Source: JAAXHF01 sp965242605 (lineage in GTDB: Bacteria > Desulfobacterota > Binatia > Bin18). Taken from it: a DNA stretch of 64,000 nucleotides. The notes under the pieces were generated by a model. That model had not been told where the DNA came from. It ran no database searches and was given only the letters and a program-made list of their open reading frames with translations. Position numbers and translations under genes: made by a program. Positions 46,824 through 56,045 of the stretch are shown in pieces. Every line of letters starts with the position of its first letter. Within the stretch, counting starts at the first letter, position 1. Where the stretch lies: contig CBDESS010000001.1 in the NCBI GenBank assembly GCA_965242605.1, positions 1,736,001-1,800,000 on the forward strand, read 5' to 3'.

Positions 46824-46893
46824 CGATGTACACTATCGACAGCCAATGAAACCGTGCGGCAATTGGTGGCCGTCGGTATCCCCCACGCCGGGA
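46820..46893 (+). pseudogene. Remnant of a DUF1640-like gene 5' end
   Basis: The sequence from GGGGACGCCGATGACGATG through CGACAGCCAATGAAACCGTG to GTGGCCGTCGGTATCCC is close to the first 75 bases of the intact gene at 55525. It has an in-frame stop after nine codons (MTMYTIDSQ) and then diverges. The ATG overlaps the end of the Cmr6-Cmr1 gene. Confidence 0.75.
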
Positions 46894-46961
46894 CCGCTTG
46901 TGTGGCTGGGTAAGAAGCACGCCCTGCGCCCCAGCCGTGAATCCAAACTCGGGAGGACCAT

Positions 46962-48161
46962 ATGACCCATACCCTCGTGACATTCCTCGGCAAAGGCCGC
47001 GAAGACAAACGGACGGGTTACAGAACGGCGACCTATCGGTTTCCTGACGGCTCAAAGCAGGAAAGACCCTTCTTTGGCCTTGCCCTGGCCGACCACCTTG
47101 GGGTGGACACGCTGGTTATTTTAGGCACATGCAGCAGTCAATGGGGCGTCCTGGTCGAAAACCTTGCAGGAAAAGGTCAGGAGGAAGACAGGATTCTCGA
47201 ACTCATGGACGCGGAATCGAGCGCCACGGTTGACCAGACCATGCTGGATGAGTTGACGGATGTCATGAGCGATGGACTAGGCCGCAGTGTAGTGCCACGC
47301 CTGATCCCGTCCGGGAAAGATGCGGAGGAGCAGTACAAAATCCTCAGTATTGTGGCCGACTGTGTGCCGAGCGGCACGGTCGACTTCGATGTCACCCACG
47401 GCTTCCGCCACCTCAGTATGATCGGTTTCCTGTCAGCCTTCATGCTGGAGCGAGTCCGCAGTCTCAATAGTCTCAATGTGGACGGTCTGTGGTACGGCGC
47501 GCTGGATATGACGGAGAGCGGGATGACGCCCGTGCTCCGGCTCGACGGCCTTAGCCGGGTGCGGGCCTGGGTGGATGCCCTGGCCCGATTCGACGCCAGC
47601 GGCGACTACGGCGTCTTTGCGCCCCTGTTGATTCAAGACGGCGTACCGAAAGACAAAGTCGGCTGTCTGGAGCGCGCCGCATTTTATGAACGTGTCTCGA
47701 ACGACCGGGACGCCAAACGTTTTCTGGACACCTTCCTGGCTGTCTTGAAGGAGCGGCTGGCAGGTGCGTCAGGACTGTTTCAGGACAGGCTGGAGTGCGC
47801 GCTTGAGTGGGCGAAAGACGAACCACGCTCCCAACGACAACGCTCCTTAGCATTGAAATATCTGGAACGGGAGGATTTTGTGCGTGCCGCCGTTTTTGGC
47901 TTGGAAGCCTTTGTCACGCAGGAGTGTGAAAGGGGTAAATTGGACCCTGACAAGCGGCAGGACCGTGAGAAAGTCGTTGACACGCTGAGGAAGGCCGACG
48001 CGCTGCCCGAAAAGGAGGATGCCGCCTACGATCGTCTGAACGCTCTCAGAAACGCGCTGGCACATGCCATCCGGCCCAAGCGGGAGCACAAAAAACTGCT
48101 TGGAGACCGTCGTCAATTGCGCGATGCTCTGGAGGACGATATCGGTCTGTTGTTAGGCTGA
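46962..48161 (+). CDS. csx2: Csx2/TM1812-family CARF-HEPN ribonuclease
   Basis: A 399-residue protein. It starts THTLVTFLGKGREDKRTGYR, the TM1812/Csx2 CARF signature, with DFDVTHGFRHLSMIGFLSAF as the second ligand-binding segment. Near residue 363 the HEPN catalytic motif RNALAH (R-x4-H) is intact. Such proteins bind cyclic oligoadenylate made by Cas10 and then degrade RNA nonspecifically. ATG follows CGGGAGGACCAT. It sits between the Cmr and Cas6/Csm modules and could serve either. Confidence 0.9.
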   Translation: MTHTLVTFLGKGREDKRTGYRTATYRFPDGSKQERPFFGLALADHLGVDTLVILGTCSSQWGVLVENLAGKGQEEDRILELMDAESSATVDQTMLDELTDVMSDGLGRSVVPRLIPSGKDAEEQYKILSIVADCVPSGTVDFDVTHGFRHLSMIGFLSAFMLERVRSLNSLNVDGLWYGALDMTESGMTPVLRLDGLSRVRAWVDALARFDASGDYGVFAPLLIQDGVPKDKVGCLERAAFYERVSNDRDAKRFLDTFLAVLKERLAGASGLFQDRLECALEWAKDEPRSQRQRSLALKYLEREDFVRAAVFGLEAFVTQECERGKLDPDKRQDREKVVDTLRKADALPEKEDAAYDRLNALRNALAHAIRPKREHKKLLGDRRQLRDALEDDIGLLLG

Positions 48162-48212
48162 CTGCCGGCCTGCGAATGAAACATCCGCTAATACATACCA
48201 ACAGAGGTAGAT

Positions 48213-49151
48213 GTGCTGGATGAACTGCGTAAAATCCGCTATGCCCGCTTCCGCCTGGAGATGGCCGCGGTGGACCGGCTGAGGTTGCCCGCCTACAAGG
48301 GCTCCACCTTGCGGGGGGCCTTTGGTCATGCGTTCAAAAAGCTGGTCTGCGTCAAACGCGACCTGGACTGCTCCACCTGTCTGATCTCCGACCGATGCGC
48401 GTATCATTATGTGTTCGAGACCCCGTTCAGCACTGAGGGAGGCCTGCGCGGCTATGCCTTCGCACCCCATCCTTTTGTGATTGAACCGCCCGAGGAGCCG
48501 CGGCAGGTCTACGACCCGGACACCGACTTCCAAATCGGCTTAGTGCTCATAGGTCGGGCACTGGACTATTTGCCCTATTTTATCTACGCCTTTGAAGAAA
48601 TGGGACGCCGGGGTCTGGGAGCGGGGCGCGGACAAGCTGCCCTCAAGCGGATGGTCGTCCTGGCTGGGGGCGAAGAGCGGTGCGTCTATGAGGGCGATAC
48701 AGGACGCCTGACGCAGGACTATCCGGTCTGTGCCGGTCCGCCCGCCGGCGAGGCGACCGGAACGCGGCTGCGCCTCCGGCTGCGGACCCCGACCCGTCTC
48801 AGGACTGAAGGCCGCTATGCCCACCGGCTCGACTTTTCGCTGCTGGTGCGGGCTTTATTGCGGCGGAGTTCTGAGCTGGCCCGCTTCCACTGCGGGGTTG
48901 AGCTAGCCGTGGACTACCGGCACTGGATCGAGCGGGCCGCCGGGGTGTGGCAGGTGGCGGCCCGGTTGGGCTGGCACGACTGGGAACGCTATTCGCAGCG
49001 GCAAGACCGGAAAATAACATTAGGCGGCTTGTCGGGCGAAGTAGAGTTCGCCGGTGACTGGGGGCCGTTCCTGCCCTTGTTACGGCTGGGGGCAGATGTG
49101 CATGTGGGCAAGGGAACGGTTTTTGGACTGGGCCGCTATGAAATCTGCTGA
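48213..49151 (+). CDS. cas6: Cas6, pre-crRNA processing endoribonuclease
   Basis: A 312-residue RAMP protein of the Cas6 family: LPAYKGSTLRGAFGHAFKKL, a four-cysteine segment CSTCLISDRCAYHYVFE, and the C-terminal glycine-rich loop VHVGKGTVFGLGRYEI. It cuts the CRISPR transcript within repeats to leave the 8-base 5' tag. It is the only Cas6 in the locus and so would serve both effector modules. GTG start after ACAGAGGTAGAT. Confidence 0.9.
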   Translation: MLDELRKIRYARFRLEMAAVDRLRLPAYKGSTLRGAFGHAFKKLVCVKRDLDCSTCLISDRCAYHYVFETPFSTEGGLRGYAFAPHPFVIEPPEEPRQVYDPDTDFQIGLVLIGRALDYLPYFIYAFEEMGRRGLGAGRGQAALKRMVVLAGGEERCVYEGDTGRLTQDYPVCAGPPAGEATGTRLRLRLRTPTRLRTEGRYAHRLDFSLLVRALLRRSSELARFHCGVELAVDYRHWIERAAGVWQVAARLGWHDWERYSQRQDRKITLGGLSGEVEFAGDWGPFLPLLRLGADVHVGKGTVFGLGRYEIC

Positions 49152-49169
49152 AAGAGGACAACGCCGCCT

Positions 49170-51470
49170 GTGATATCCAAAGAAGCGTTGGTCGTGGGAG
49201 CTTTGCTGCACGATATCGGCCAGTTTGAATTCAGGCCAAGTGGATCAGCCCATACTGCTTCTGGAGTCTTTCTTGCCTATTTGAATCGCTTCCGCTGTCT
49301 GAAGCCGCTTCTCGAGGAAGTCCGTCGCGATCAGGGATCGGCGGAAGTCCGCCACGATCAGGGATCGATCGAACCGATTCTGAGGGAAGCCGACCGCCTG
49401 GCCGCCGATGCTCCGCGGGGAGACAGCCGTCCCGAGAGCCTGCGGTCACTGATGAGTGTCCTGACTGCTGTGAACATCGGCAAGGGCAGCCCACCGTCGC
49501 AGGTGCATCGCTACATACCGGGACCGGTGGATTTCGCCAACCCTTTTCCAGAACGCCTCTCCGTTGAGGTCGCAGCATGGTCCGATTGGGAACAGCCGAA
49601 GGATGAGCGCATCCGTGCCTGGCAGCAATTTTGCGATGACATCCACGCAATGCCCGACAGCGACCTGACGAGCTGGACCGAGACCTTTCTTGGGATAGCT
49701 CGCAGGCATCTGAGCCGTGTGGCTTCCGCCGCCTCCCCGGATATCTCGCTCTACGACCACGCCCGCTCGGTAGCAGCCATTGCGGTATGCTTGCGTGAGG
49801 CTCAGCAGGAATCCGAGCCATTCCTGCTGATTCAGGGGGATATCTCAGGCATCCAGGCTTTTCTCTACAAGCTGGCCAGCCCGGACGAGGAGGGCGTGAC
49901 GAAAAACATTGCCAAACGCCTCCGCGGGCGGTCCCTGTTCCTGGTGTTGCTGGCCGAGACCGTCGCGCTCTCCTATTTGCGCGCCTTGGATCTGCCGCCG
50001 ACGAACCTGCTGTACAGCGGTGGCGGGCACTTTTTGATTCTGGCTCCCCATACCGCGGCGGTAAAGGACAAGTGGAAGCAGGTTGAGGAGAAGGTCAACC
50101 GCTGGTTGATGGCTCAACACCGGGGCGAGTTGGCGTTAGTGAGCGCGGCCACTCCGGCGACCGGCCATCTGATGGGGAAATTTTCCCGTTTGATGCAGCG
50201 CTCCGGCTCTGGTTTGAATCGGGCCAAGCGGCAGAAGTTCCGCTCTGTGCTTGATGCAGGGCTGTTCGAGTGGCCGGACTACACGGAGACTATGGATGTC
50301 TGCCGGGTGTGCCAGGCCGATTTTGTCAAAGGCTCTGGGCAGACCTGCCCGGCCTGTGCCTGCCATGTGGAGAGGGGGCGACAGATCGTCCAGGCACAGT
50401 ACTTGGTGCGGTTTGAGGGGAACCTGGCAGATGGAGAGTTTGCCGACCTGGGCTTTGCCTGGCAGTTGGCCGGCAGTTGGGACACAGTGGACCGGCTGGT
50501 ACGGGGTACTCCGGCCAATCGTGTCCATGTGGAACGGCTCAATAACAGTGATTTCCTCCCTCTGGCAGGCGTGGCCCGGGAAGGTCGAGACCTCAGCTTC
50601 GGGTTCCGTCCCCTCGGCCAGTATGCCCCCAGCGACGACCAGGAGGGAGGGCCGCGGGACTTTACCGATCTGGCCGAGCAGAATACGGCCAACTACCCGC
50701 TGTTAGGGGTGGTGCGCCTCGACGTTGATTCGCTGGGCGCGGTCTTCGCTTCGGGCCTGTCCCTGTCACGCACCGTCACCCTGAGCCGTGAATTGGAGAT
50801 GTTCTTCTCCGGCTATGTCAACACGGTGGCCCGCAAGCATGAGATGTACATCACCTACGCCGGGGGCGACGACCTGTTCGCTGTAGGTTCCTGGATCAAC
50901 GCCATCGAATTCAGCCGTGCCCTGCGGCAGGACTTTGATCGTTTCAGCGGCGACAATCCCAACCTGACCTTTTCGGGCGGCCTGCTTTTTTGCAAGCCTG
51001 CCTTTCCCATCGGGCGGGCCGCCCAAGCTGCCGGCAAACTGGAGGAGAAGGCCAAGGACCACGAGGGAAAAAACGCCGTCTGTCTCTTTGACGGGGTGGT
51101 GTCCTGGCAGCGGCTCAACGAACTGCTCGAATTTGGCCGCGACCTGCTCTACCTGGTGACTGAAGCGCACCCGGACGACCGCTTGCCCCGTTCGTTTGTC
51201 CACCGCCTGTTGAACCTGGCAACTGAGCGTCAGACTGCCCGGAAGAAGGGAGACCTGCAAGCTGAGATGCAAACACAGAGACAGCTCAAATACCTCGTAG
51301 CCCGTCGCGGTGCCACCAGCGAGGCGATCAGCGCCCAACGGGAGATGACAGAGGACCGGCGCAGAACAGGCATCCTCGGACGGCTGGTTAGCGAGCCGGA
51401 GTTGATGCAGCAGCTCGCCGTACCCGCATCGTATGTGCTGTACAAGACGCGCCACCTCAACAAGGAATAG
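49170..51470 (+). CDS. csm1: Cas10 (Csm1), type III-A
   Basis: A 766-residue large subunit. The N-terminal HD motif VVGALLHDIGQFEF and the palm GGDD (TYAGGDDLFAVG, near residue 567) are both intact. A zinc ribbon (CRVCQADF and CPACACHVERG) lies between the palm domains, and IQGDISGIQAFLYKLASPDE is typical of Csm1. Activities as for Cmr2: ssDNA cutting and cyclic oligoadenylate synthesis on target RNA binding. A short internal duplication (RRDQGSAEV, RHDQGSIEP) lies near residue 55. GTG start. Confidence 0.93.
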   Translation: MISKEALVVGALLHDIGQFEFRPSGSAHTASGVFLAYLNRFRCLKPLLEEVRRDQGSAEVRHDQGSIEPILREADRLAADAPRGDSRPESLRSLMSVLTAVNIGKGSPPSQVHRYIPGPVDFANPFPERLSVEVAAWSDWEQPKDERIRAWQQFCDDIHAMPDSDLTSWTETFLGIARRHLSRVASAASPDISLYDHARSVAAIAVCLREAQQESEPFLLIQGDISGIQAFLYKLASPDEEGVTKNIAKRLRGRSLFLVLLAETVALSYLRALDLPPTNLLYSGGGHFLILAPHTAAVKDKWKQVEEKVNRWLMAQHRGELALVSAATPATGHLMGKFSRLMQRSGSGLNRAKRQKFRSVLDAGLFEWPDYTETMDVCRVCQADFVKGSGQTCPACACHVERGRQIVQAQYLVRFEGNLADGEFADLGFAWQLAGSWDTVDRLVRGTPANRVHVERLNNSDFLPLAGVAREGRDLSFGFRPLGQYAPSDDQEGGPRDFTDLAEQNTANYPLLGVVRLDVDSLGAVFASGLSLSRTVTLSRELEMFFSGYVNTVARKHEMYITYAGGDDLFAVGSWINAIEFSRALRQDFDRFSGDNPNLTFSGGLLFCKPAFPIGRAAQAAGKLEEKAKDHEGKNAVCLFDGVVSWQRLNELLEFGRDLLYLVTEAHPDDRLPRSFVHRLLNLATERQTARKKGDLQAEMQTQRQLKYLVARRGATSEAISAQREMTEDRRRTGILGRLVSEPELMQQLAVPASYVLYKTRHLNKE

Positions 51471-51479
51471 GAGACCAGC

Positions 51480-51938
51480 ATGGCTAAAGCACACAACAAG
51501 GGGAAAGGGGGTGGGCCCACCGGACAGCAGAGGGATCAGCCCCCAGCCGTCGCCTCATCGCCCATTGATTTGACCACTATCGGCCCGGAGGCACTAGACC
51601 GCCAAGGCGAGAAATGGGGCGAGCAACTGGTAAAGAGGTATGGCGTTAAGACCAACCAGCTCCGTAATCTGTATGCTGCTGTCCAGCACATTCGTGTGCG
51701 GGCGGGTCAGCCCCGGCCCGATGAGGACATCAATCGTCGGCTGATCTTCCTCAAGCCGAAGCTGGCCTACGCCAGCGGCCGGCAGCCTCATCAGTTGAAA
51801 CCTCTGCGGAATTTCCTGGTGGGGGCTATTGACAGCGTAGTGGGCAGCGAAAACCCGACAAAAGCGCGGGAGAACTTCTTCATCCTGATGGAGTCCATCG
51901 TCGCCTATCACAAATTCCACGGCGGCAAGGACTCGTAA
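51480..51938 (+). CDS. csm2: Csm2 (small subunit), type III-A
   Basis: A 152-residue protein with a low-complexity N-terminus (KAHNKGKGGGPTGQQRDQPP) and a helical Csm2 core: TNQLRNLYAAVQHIRVRAG, FLKPKLAYASGRQ and NFFILMESIVAYHKFHGG. Csm2 forms the inner filament of the III-A complex. AGGAGACCAGC precedes the ATG. Confidence 0.92.
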   Translation: MAKAHNKGKGGGPTGQQRDQPPAVASSPIDLTTIGPEALDRQGEKWGEQLVKRYGVKTNQLRNLYAAVQHIRVRAGQPRPDEDINRRLIFLKPKLAYASGRQPHQLKPLRNFLVGAIDSVVGSENPTKARENFFILMESIVAYHKFHGGKDS

Positions 51939-51952
51939 AAAGAGGAGGACGC

Positions 51953-52768
51953 ATGGCCCGATTCATCGGCAACATCATCGTCAGGGGCAGGCTCGAGTGC
52001 CTCACCGGCCTGCACATCGGGGCGGGTAAAGACACCGCGGAGATCGGCGGGGTTGATAGCCCGGTGGTGCGTGACCCCGATAGCCGCCTGCCCTACATCC
52101 CCGGCTCATCGCTCAAGGGCAAGATGCGCTCCATGCTGGAGTTTGCTACCGACAAGGTGAGCAACGGCAAGGTGCATCTCTGCAACGAAGATCGCTGCGA
52201 GGTCTGCCGGCCCTTTGGGTCGTCCGCCGAGCAACGCAAGTGCGGCCCGACGCGGCTGCTGGTGCGGGACGCCTATCCTGATGAGAAGACACGGGAGATG
52301 TGGGAGAAGCTGAACACCGACCTGCTCTACGCGGAAATGAAATCGGAAAACGTCCTGGACCGTATCACCTCGGCGGCCAATCCCCGTTTCATTGAACGGG
52401 TGGTCAAGGGGTCATGCTTCAAGCTGGAGATGGTCTACGGGGTCTATCAGGTGGATGGCGTAAACGACCTCGATTTCTTTGCCCATGTCGTGACTGCGTT
52501 GCGCCTGCTTGAAGACAGCGCCTTGGGCGGCAACGGCAGCCGGGGCTACGGCCAGATACGCCTGAAGCTGACCGCCCCCGTTTTCCTGAGCCGGCAGGAC
52601 TACTACGAGGGCAGTGACGCCTGGACACGAGCCCGCCAGTGGCCTGACGACACATCTTTTGCGCTGGGTGTGGGTGAGTTCTCGCTGAACCGGCACGATC
52701 CGGTCTGCCAGGAATGGGACAAGGTGTTGCAGGCCCCGCAGGACGAGCCCAGCCAGAGAGGGACATGA
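51953..52768 (+). CDS. csm3: Csm3 (Cas7-group backbone nuclease), type III-A
   Basis: A 271-residue RAMP protein: NIIVRGRLECLTGLHIGAGK, then EIGGVDSPVVRDPDSRLPYI containing the Asp responsible for target RNA cleavage, then IPGSSLKGKMRSMLE and GGNGSRGYGQIRLKL. The cysteine-containing NEDRCEVCRPFGSS matches Csm3 zinc sites. Ends one base before csm4. Confidence 0.94.
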   Translation: MARFIGNIIVRGRLECLTGLHIGAGKDTAEIGGVDSPVVRDPDSRLPYIPGSSLKGKMRSMLEFATDKVSNGKVHLCNEDRCEVCRPFGSSAEQRKCGPTRLLVRDAYPDEKTREMWEKLNTDLLYAEMKSENVLDRITSAANPRFIERVVKGSCFKLEMVYGVYQVDGVNDLDFFAHVVTALRLLEDSALGGNGSRGYGQIRLKLTAPVFLSRQDYYEGSDAWTRARQWPDDTSFALGVGEFSLNRHDPVCQEWDKVLQAPQDEPSQRGT

Positions 52769-53728
52769 ATGAGAGCGATCTTTCTGGAACCCCGCGGGGC
52801 CTACCGCCATGAGCTGCATTCGGACACCCTGTTCGGGCTGATCTGCTGGGCGATCCGTCAGGTCTGCTCAGAGGCGCGTCTGGTGGAATTGTTAGAAGGC
52901 TTTGCCGCCGGCCAGCCTCCCTTTCTCATCAGTTCGGCTTTCCCCTGTGCCAAAGACGGCAAGGCCTGGAAACCCTTTCTGCCCCGTCCCCTGTTGCCGC
53001 CGCCTGAGTTGGACAAACCGGACAAGGAAGAAGCGCAACGGCTCAAGCGGTACAAGCGTCTTCGCTATATTCCCGCCGATCATTTCAAGCAGTTCCTGCG
53101 GGGCGGCTATTCGGAGCGTTCGTACTATGCGTCCGATGTCTGGGAAAATCTGGCCGCCCCGGTTCCCCGGCCCACCGACCGCTTGCACAGCACTATCGAC
53201 CGGCTGAGCGGCACGACGGACGGGGAGGGCACGCTGTTCGCCAGGCTCGAATACCGGACAGCCGGACTGTTCTTCCTGCTTCGCGGAGAAGAGGCCGGAC
53301 TGGTCGTTCAGGCGCTTCGTTTTCTGTATGATTTCGGCTGGGGCGGGGGAAACAGCGTGGGCTACGGCCACTTTGCTGCGACCGAAGGCGAAAGTCCGCT
53401 CGGGGAGCCGGTCGCCGGACCGGACCGCTTTATGACGTTGTCGCTGTACTATCCCCGGCCCGACGAACTGGAGCATTTTCGCGGCGGGGAGGCCTGGTAC
53501 GAGCTGAGTGTCCGCAAGGGTAAAGTCGGGGGCCATTTTCTCCACGCGGGCGACTTCTGGAAGCGGTCGGTGTTGATGTTTGCGCCTGGCTCAACCTTTC
53601 CGGCCAGGGCTGAGCGGCAGGTATACGGGTGCAATCCCATTGTCAAAGGGCGCAAAGACGGGCTGCCCTTTGACGTACAGCAATTCGGCTATGCCTTCGC
53701 CGTGGGCATGAAATCGGCCGGCGAGTAG
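52769..53728 (+). CDS. csm4: Csm4 (Cas5-group), type III-A
   Basis: A 319-residue RAMP protein beginning RAIFLEPRGAYRHELHSDTL and continuing FGLICWAIRQV, the Csm4 N-terminus, with GWGGGNSVGYGHFA as the later glycine loop. Csm4 holds the crRNA 5' tag and contacts Csm1. Directly abuts csm3, so co-translation is likely. Confidence 0.92.
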   Translation: MRAIFLEPRGAYRHELHSDTLFGLICWAIRQVCSEARLVELLEGFAAGQPPFLISSAFPCAKDGKAWKPFLPRPLLPPPELDKPDKEEAQRLKRYKRLRYIPADHFKQFLRGGYSERSYYASDVWENLAAPVPRPTDRLHSTIDRLSGTTDGEGTLFARLEYRTAGLFFLLRGEEAGLVVQALRFLYDFGWGGGNSVGYGHFAATEGESPLGEPVAGPDRFMTLSLYYPRPDELEHFRGGEAWYELSVRKGKVGGHFLHAGDFWKRSVLMFAPGSTFPARAERQVYGCNPIVKGRKDGLPFDVQQFGYAFAVGMKSAGE

Positions 53729-53733
53729 AAACT

Positions 53734-55476
53734 ATGGAACGCAGTGCGCAATGTCTGTCGCCGGTCCATATTGGGACGGGGAAGGGTATCGAACCCTTCG
53801 ACTATATTGTAGATGGCCAGCGTTACATCCGTATTGACCTGGACGGTGTGCTGGAGCGGATGACACCTGAACAGGCTGACAGGCTCACCGACTGGGTCAG
53901 CGAACGGGCAGATCGAATTGACGACTTGGAAAGGCGTAGAGGGCAGGCGCAGAGGTCGGATAAGAGGCAGTTGAACAAGAGTATTTCCCGTATCCGAGGG
54001 GAGATGCAACTCCTGAATGTCCCTGGAGTTGATACCGCGCTCAAGGAGGCACTCCGCAAAGATACGGCCCTGGCGCGTTACCACGGCGACCGGGGTTTTG
54101 AGCGCACTTTGCAGGTGCGCGAGCAGGCCAAGGACGCCGATGAGACGCCTCTGATTCCGGGCAGTTCGATCAAGGGTGCTCTGCGCACGGCTCTGGCATT
54201 TGTTGCCCTGGAGGAAATGACAGCGGACGAACGGCGGGAATTGGAACGCTCACTCAAGCGGGTAGTGGGCGAGGCTGAAGCAGCGAAGGGACAGCGCGAT
54301 AACGGCAAGGTCCGCCGTCTGCAAGAACGTATCGGCCAGGAAATTGAACAGGCTGTTTTCCGCTGCGGCAAGGACAAGAAAGACATTCACTACGACTTGA
54401 TGCGGGCGGTTTCAATCTCGGACACCTGCGACGCGCGAGCCGAATTGATCGTGCCGCAGATGTACACCTTTGTTGAGCAGCGCCGGGATGGAAGCCCCAG
54501 GCTGGATGCCCAAGCGCCGCTCATCGCAGAAGCGCACGCGCCAGGCAATACCTTCGTCCTGCGTCTGCGGATTGACGGAGCGCTCCTCCGTGCGGCTCAT
54601 CGGGGCCGTCGTCGAGACGAGTGGATCGATGTTGAGCAACGAGTCCGCCGGGCCTTTGGTCGTGAGGTGGCAGGGCTGTTGCCAGACGCCTCGGACGCGC
54701 AACTGGAGCGGGCCGTGGTTGCCCGGATTGAAACCGCGGCCCGCCGTTTTGCCAAGGCGGTCGTGGCCGCGGAACAGTGCTGGGAGGAAAAACACGGGCA
54801 CGGGTCAACCAACGCTCTCCGGGACTTTTACGAAAAGCTGGCCAGCCTGCTAGAGAAGGGACCGGTACCGCTGCGACTGGGGTGGGGCAGTCACTTTACG
54901 GACACGACTTTGCTGCTTGTGCTCAGGGAGGACGAGGGCTGGCGGCCCATATTGAAGCGGTGCTTCCGGGTGTTCGATATCGGCGTTCCGCCGGGACAAC
55001 GAGGAGGAGTGGATCGCACGATTGACCTTTACGACTTCCCCCGCTCTCGCCGACTGGTTGCTGACGCCAAGAAGAGGCCGGTCGCCCCTTTGGGCTGGGT
55101 CGTGTTGGCACCGACGGCTGAGGAGTTACCCGGGTCGCTGGTAGACAAGGGACGGCTGATCGTCCGGGCTCAGGGAGACCAACCCGGACCGCCAAGACGG
55201 GCCGGCCCCACATCAACAGACCCCGCGAGCGAAGAGGCGAACCGCATCAAGGGCCGAATCCAGAATCTCAGGGGAAAAGGCGATGTCAGCAAAATGCCGG
55301 AGATTGTGAAACAGATCGCTCAACTCTCTGACCCGGTCGCTCGCTATGAGTGTGCCCAACAGCTTCAGCACTGGCTGATGAGCGGGGGCAAGAAAAGTTT
55401 GTGGAAGGACAAGAAGCATGCTACCGCAGACTGGCGTCAGCAACTCAACAGCCTGCTTGAGCAAAAGCAGGACTAG
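53734..55476 (+). CDS. csm5: Csm5 (Cas7-group, 3'-end subunit), type III-A
   Basis: A 580-residue RAMP protein: AQCLSPVHIGTGKGIEPFDY, RIDLDGVLERMTPEQADRL, then TPLIPGSSIKGALRTALAF. It caps the crRNA 3' end and recruits maturation nucleases. It is longer than typical Csm5 (about 350-450 residues), with charged helical insertions (DDLERRRGQAQRSDKRQLN) and a C-terminal helical extension from about residue 485. Confidence 0.9.
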   Translation: MERSAQCLSPVHIGTGKGIEPFDYIVDGQRYIRIDLDGVLERMTPEQADRLTDWVSERADRIDDLERRRGQAQRSDKRQLNKSISRIRGEMQLLNVPGVDTALKEALRKDTALARYHGDRGFERTLQVREQAKDADETPLIPGSSIKGALRTALAFVALEEMTADERRELERSLKRVVGEAEAAKGQRDNGKVRRLQERIGQEIEQAVFRCGKDKKDIHYDLMRAVSISDTCDARAELIVPQMYTFVEQRRDGSPRLDAQAPLIAEAHAPGNTFVLRLRIDGALLRAAHRGRRRDEWIDVEQRVRRAFGREVAGLLPDASDAQLERAVVARIETAARRFAKAVVAAEQCWEEKHGHGSTNALRDFYEKLASLLEKGPVPLRLGWGSHFTDTTLLLVLREDEGWRPILKRCFRVFDIGVPPGQRGGVDRTIDLYDFPRSRRLVADAKKRPVAPLGWVVLAPTAEELPGSLVDKGRLIVRAQGDQPGPPRRAGPTSTDPASEEANRIKGRIQNLRGKGDVSKMPEIVKQIAQLSDPVARYECAQQLQHWLMSGGKKSLWKDKKHATADWRQQLNSLLEQKQD

Positions 55477-55524
55477 TGGAGAGGTCTCCCATGACCAGCA
55501 CAGGGGACAGGGGAGAGGACGCCG

Positions 55525-56034
55525 ATGACGATGTACACTATCGACACCCATGAAACCGTGCGGCAGTTGATGGCCGCTGGCATCCCTGACAATCAGGCCG
55601 AAGCTATCGTGGCTGCCCTCAGCCGCTCGGAGGCCGAACTGGCCACCAAGACTGACCTCAGCCAGGAATGCGGGGCGGTCAAAGCCGATCTCAGGCAGGA
55701 AATCGCGGCACTCAAGGCTGACCTCAGTCAGGAGATTGCGACGGTCCGGGCTGACCTCAGTCAGGAGATTGCGACGGTCCGGGCTGACCTCAGTCAGGAG
55801 ATTGCGACGGTCCGGGCTGACCTCAGTCAGGAGATTGCGACGGTCCGGGCTGACCTCAGTCAGGAGATTGCGACGGTCCGGGCTGACCTCAGTCAGGAGA
55901 TTACGACGGTCCGGGCTGACCTTGACGTTTTGCGGTCTGAGGTGAAGGCCGAACTCAGCGCCGCTATCAACAAGGTCTTACTGGCTCAAATCGCCGTTGC
56001 CGGTTTGCTGTTCGCCGCGATCAAGTTGTTGTAG
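55525..56034 (+). CDS. DUF1640-like coiled-coil membrane protein within the CRISPR locus
   Basis: A 169-residue protein: an N-terminal UBA-like segment (TVRQLMAAGIPDNQAEAIVA), then a long coiled coil with units of type ADLSQEIATVR, five of them almost identical at DNA level (33 bases, about 55730-55900), and a C-terminal membrane helix (VLLAQIAVAGLLFAAIKLL). This layout is that of DUF1640/CCDC90-type proteins, of unknown role in bacteria. ATG follows GGGGAGAGGACGCCG. It lies between csm5 and a CARF gene on the same strand. Two 5' remnants of the same gene occur at 39351 and 46820. Confidence 0.8.
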   Translation: MTMYTIDTHETVRQLMAAGIPDNQAEAIVAALSRSEAELATKTDLSQECGAVKADLRQEIAALKADLSQEIATVRADLSQEIATVRADLSQEIATVRADLSQEIATVRADLSQEIATVRADLSQEITTVRADLDVLRSEVKAELSAAINKVLLAQIAVAGLLFAAIKLL

Positions 56035-56045
56035 GATGCAGGGCC

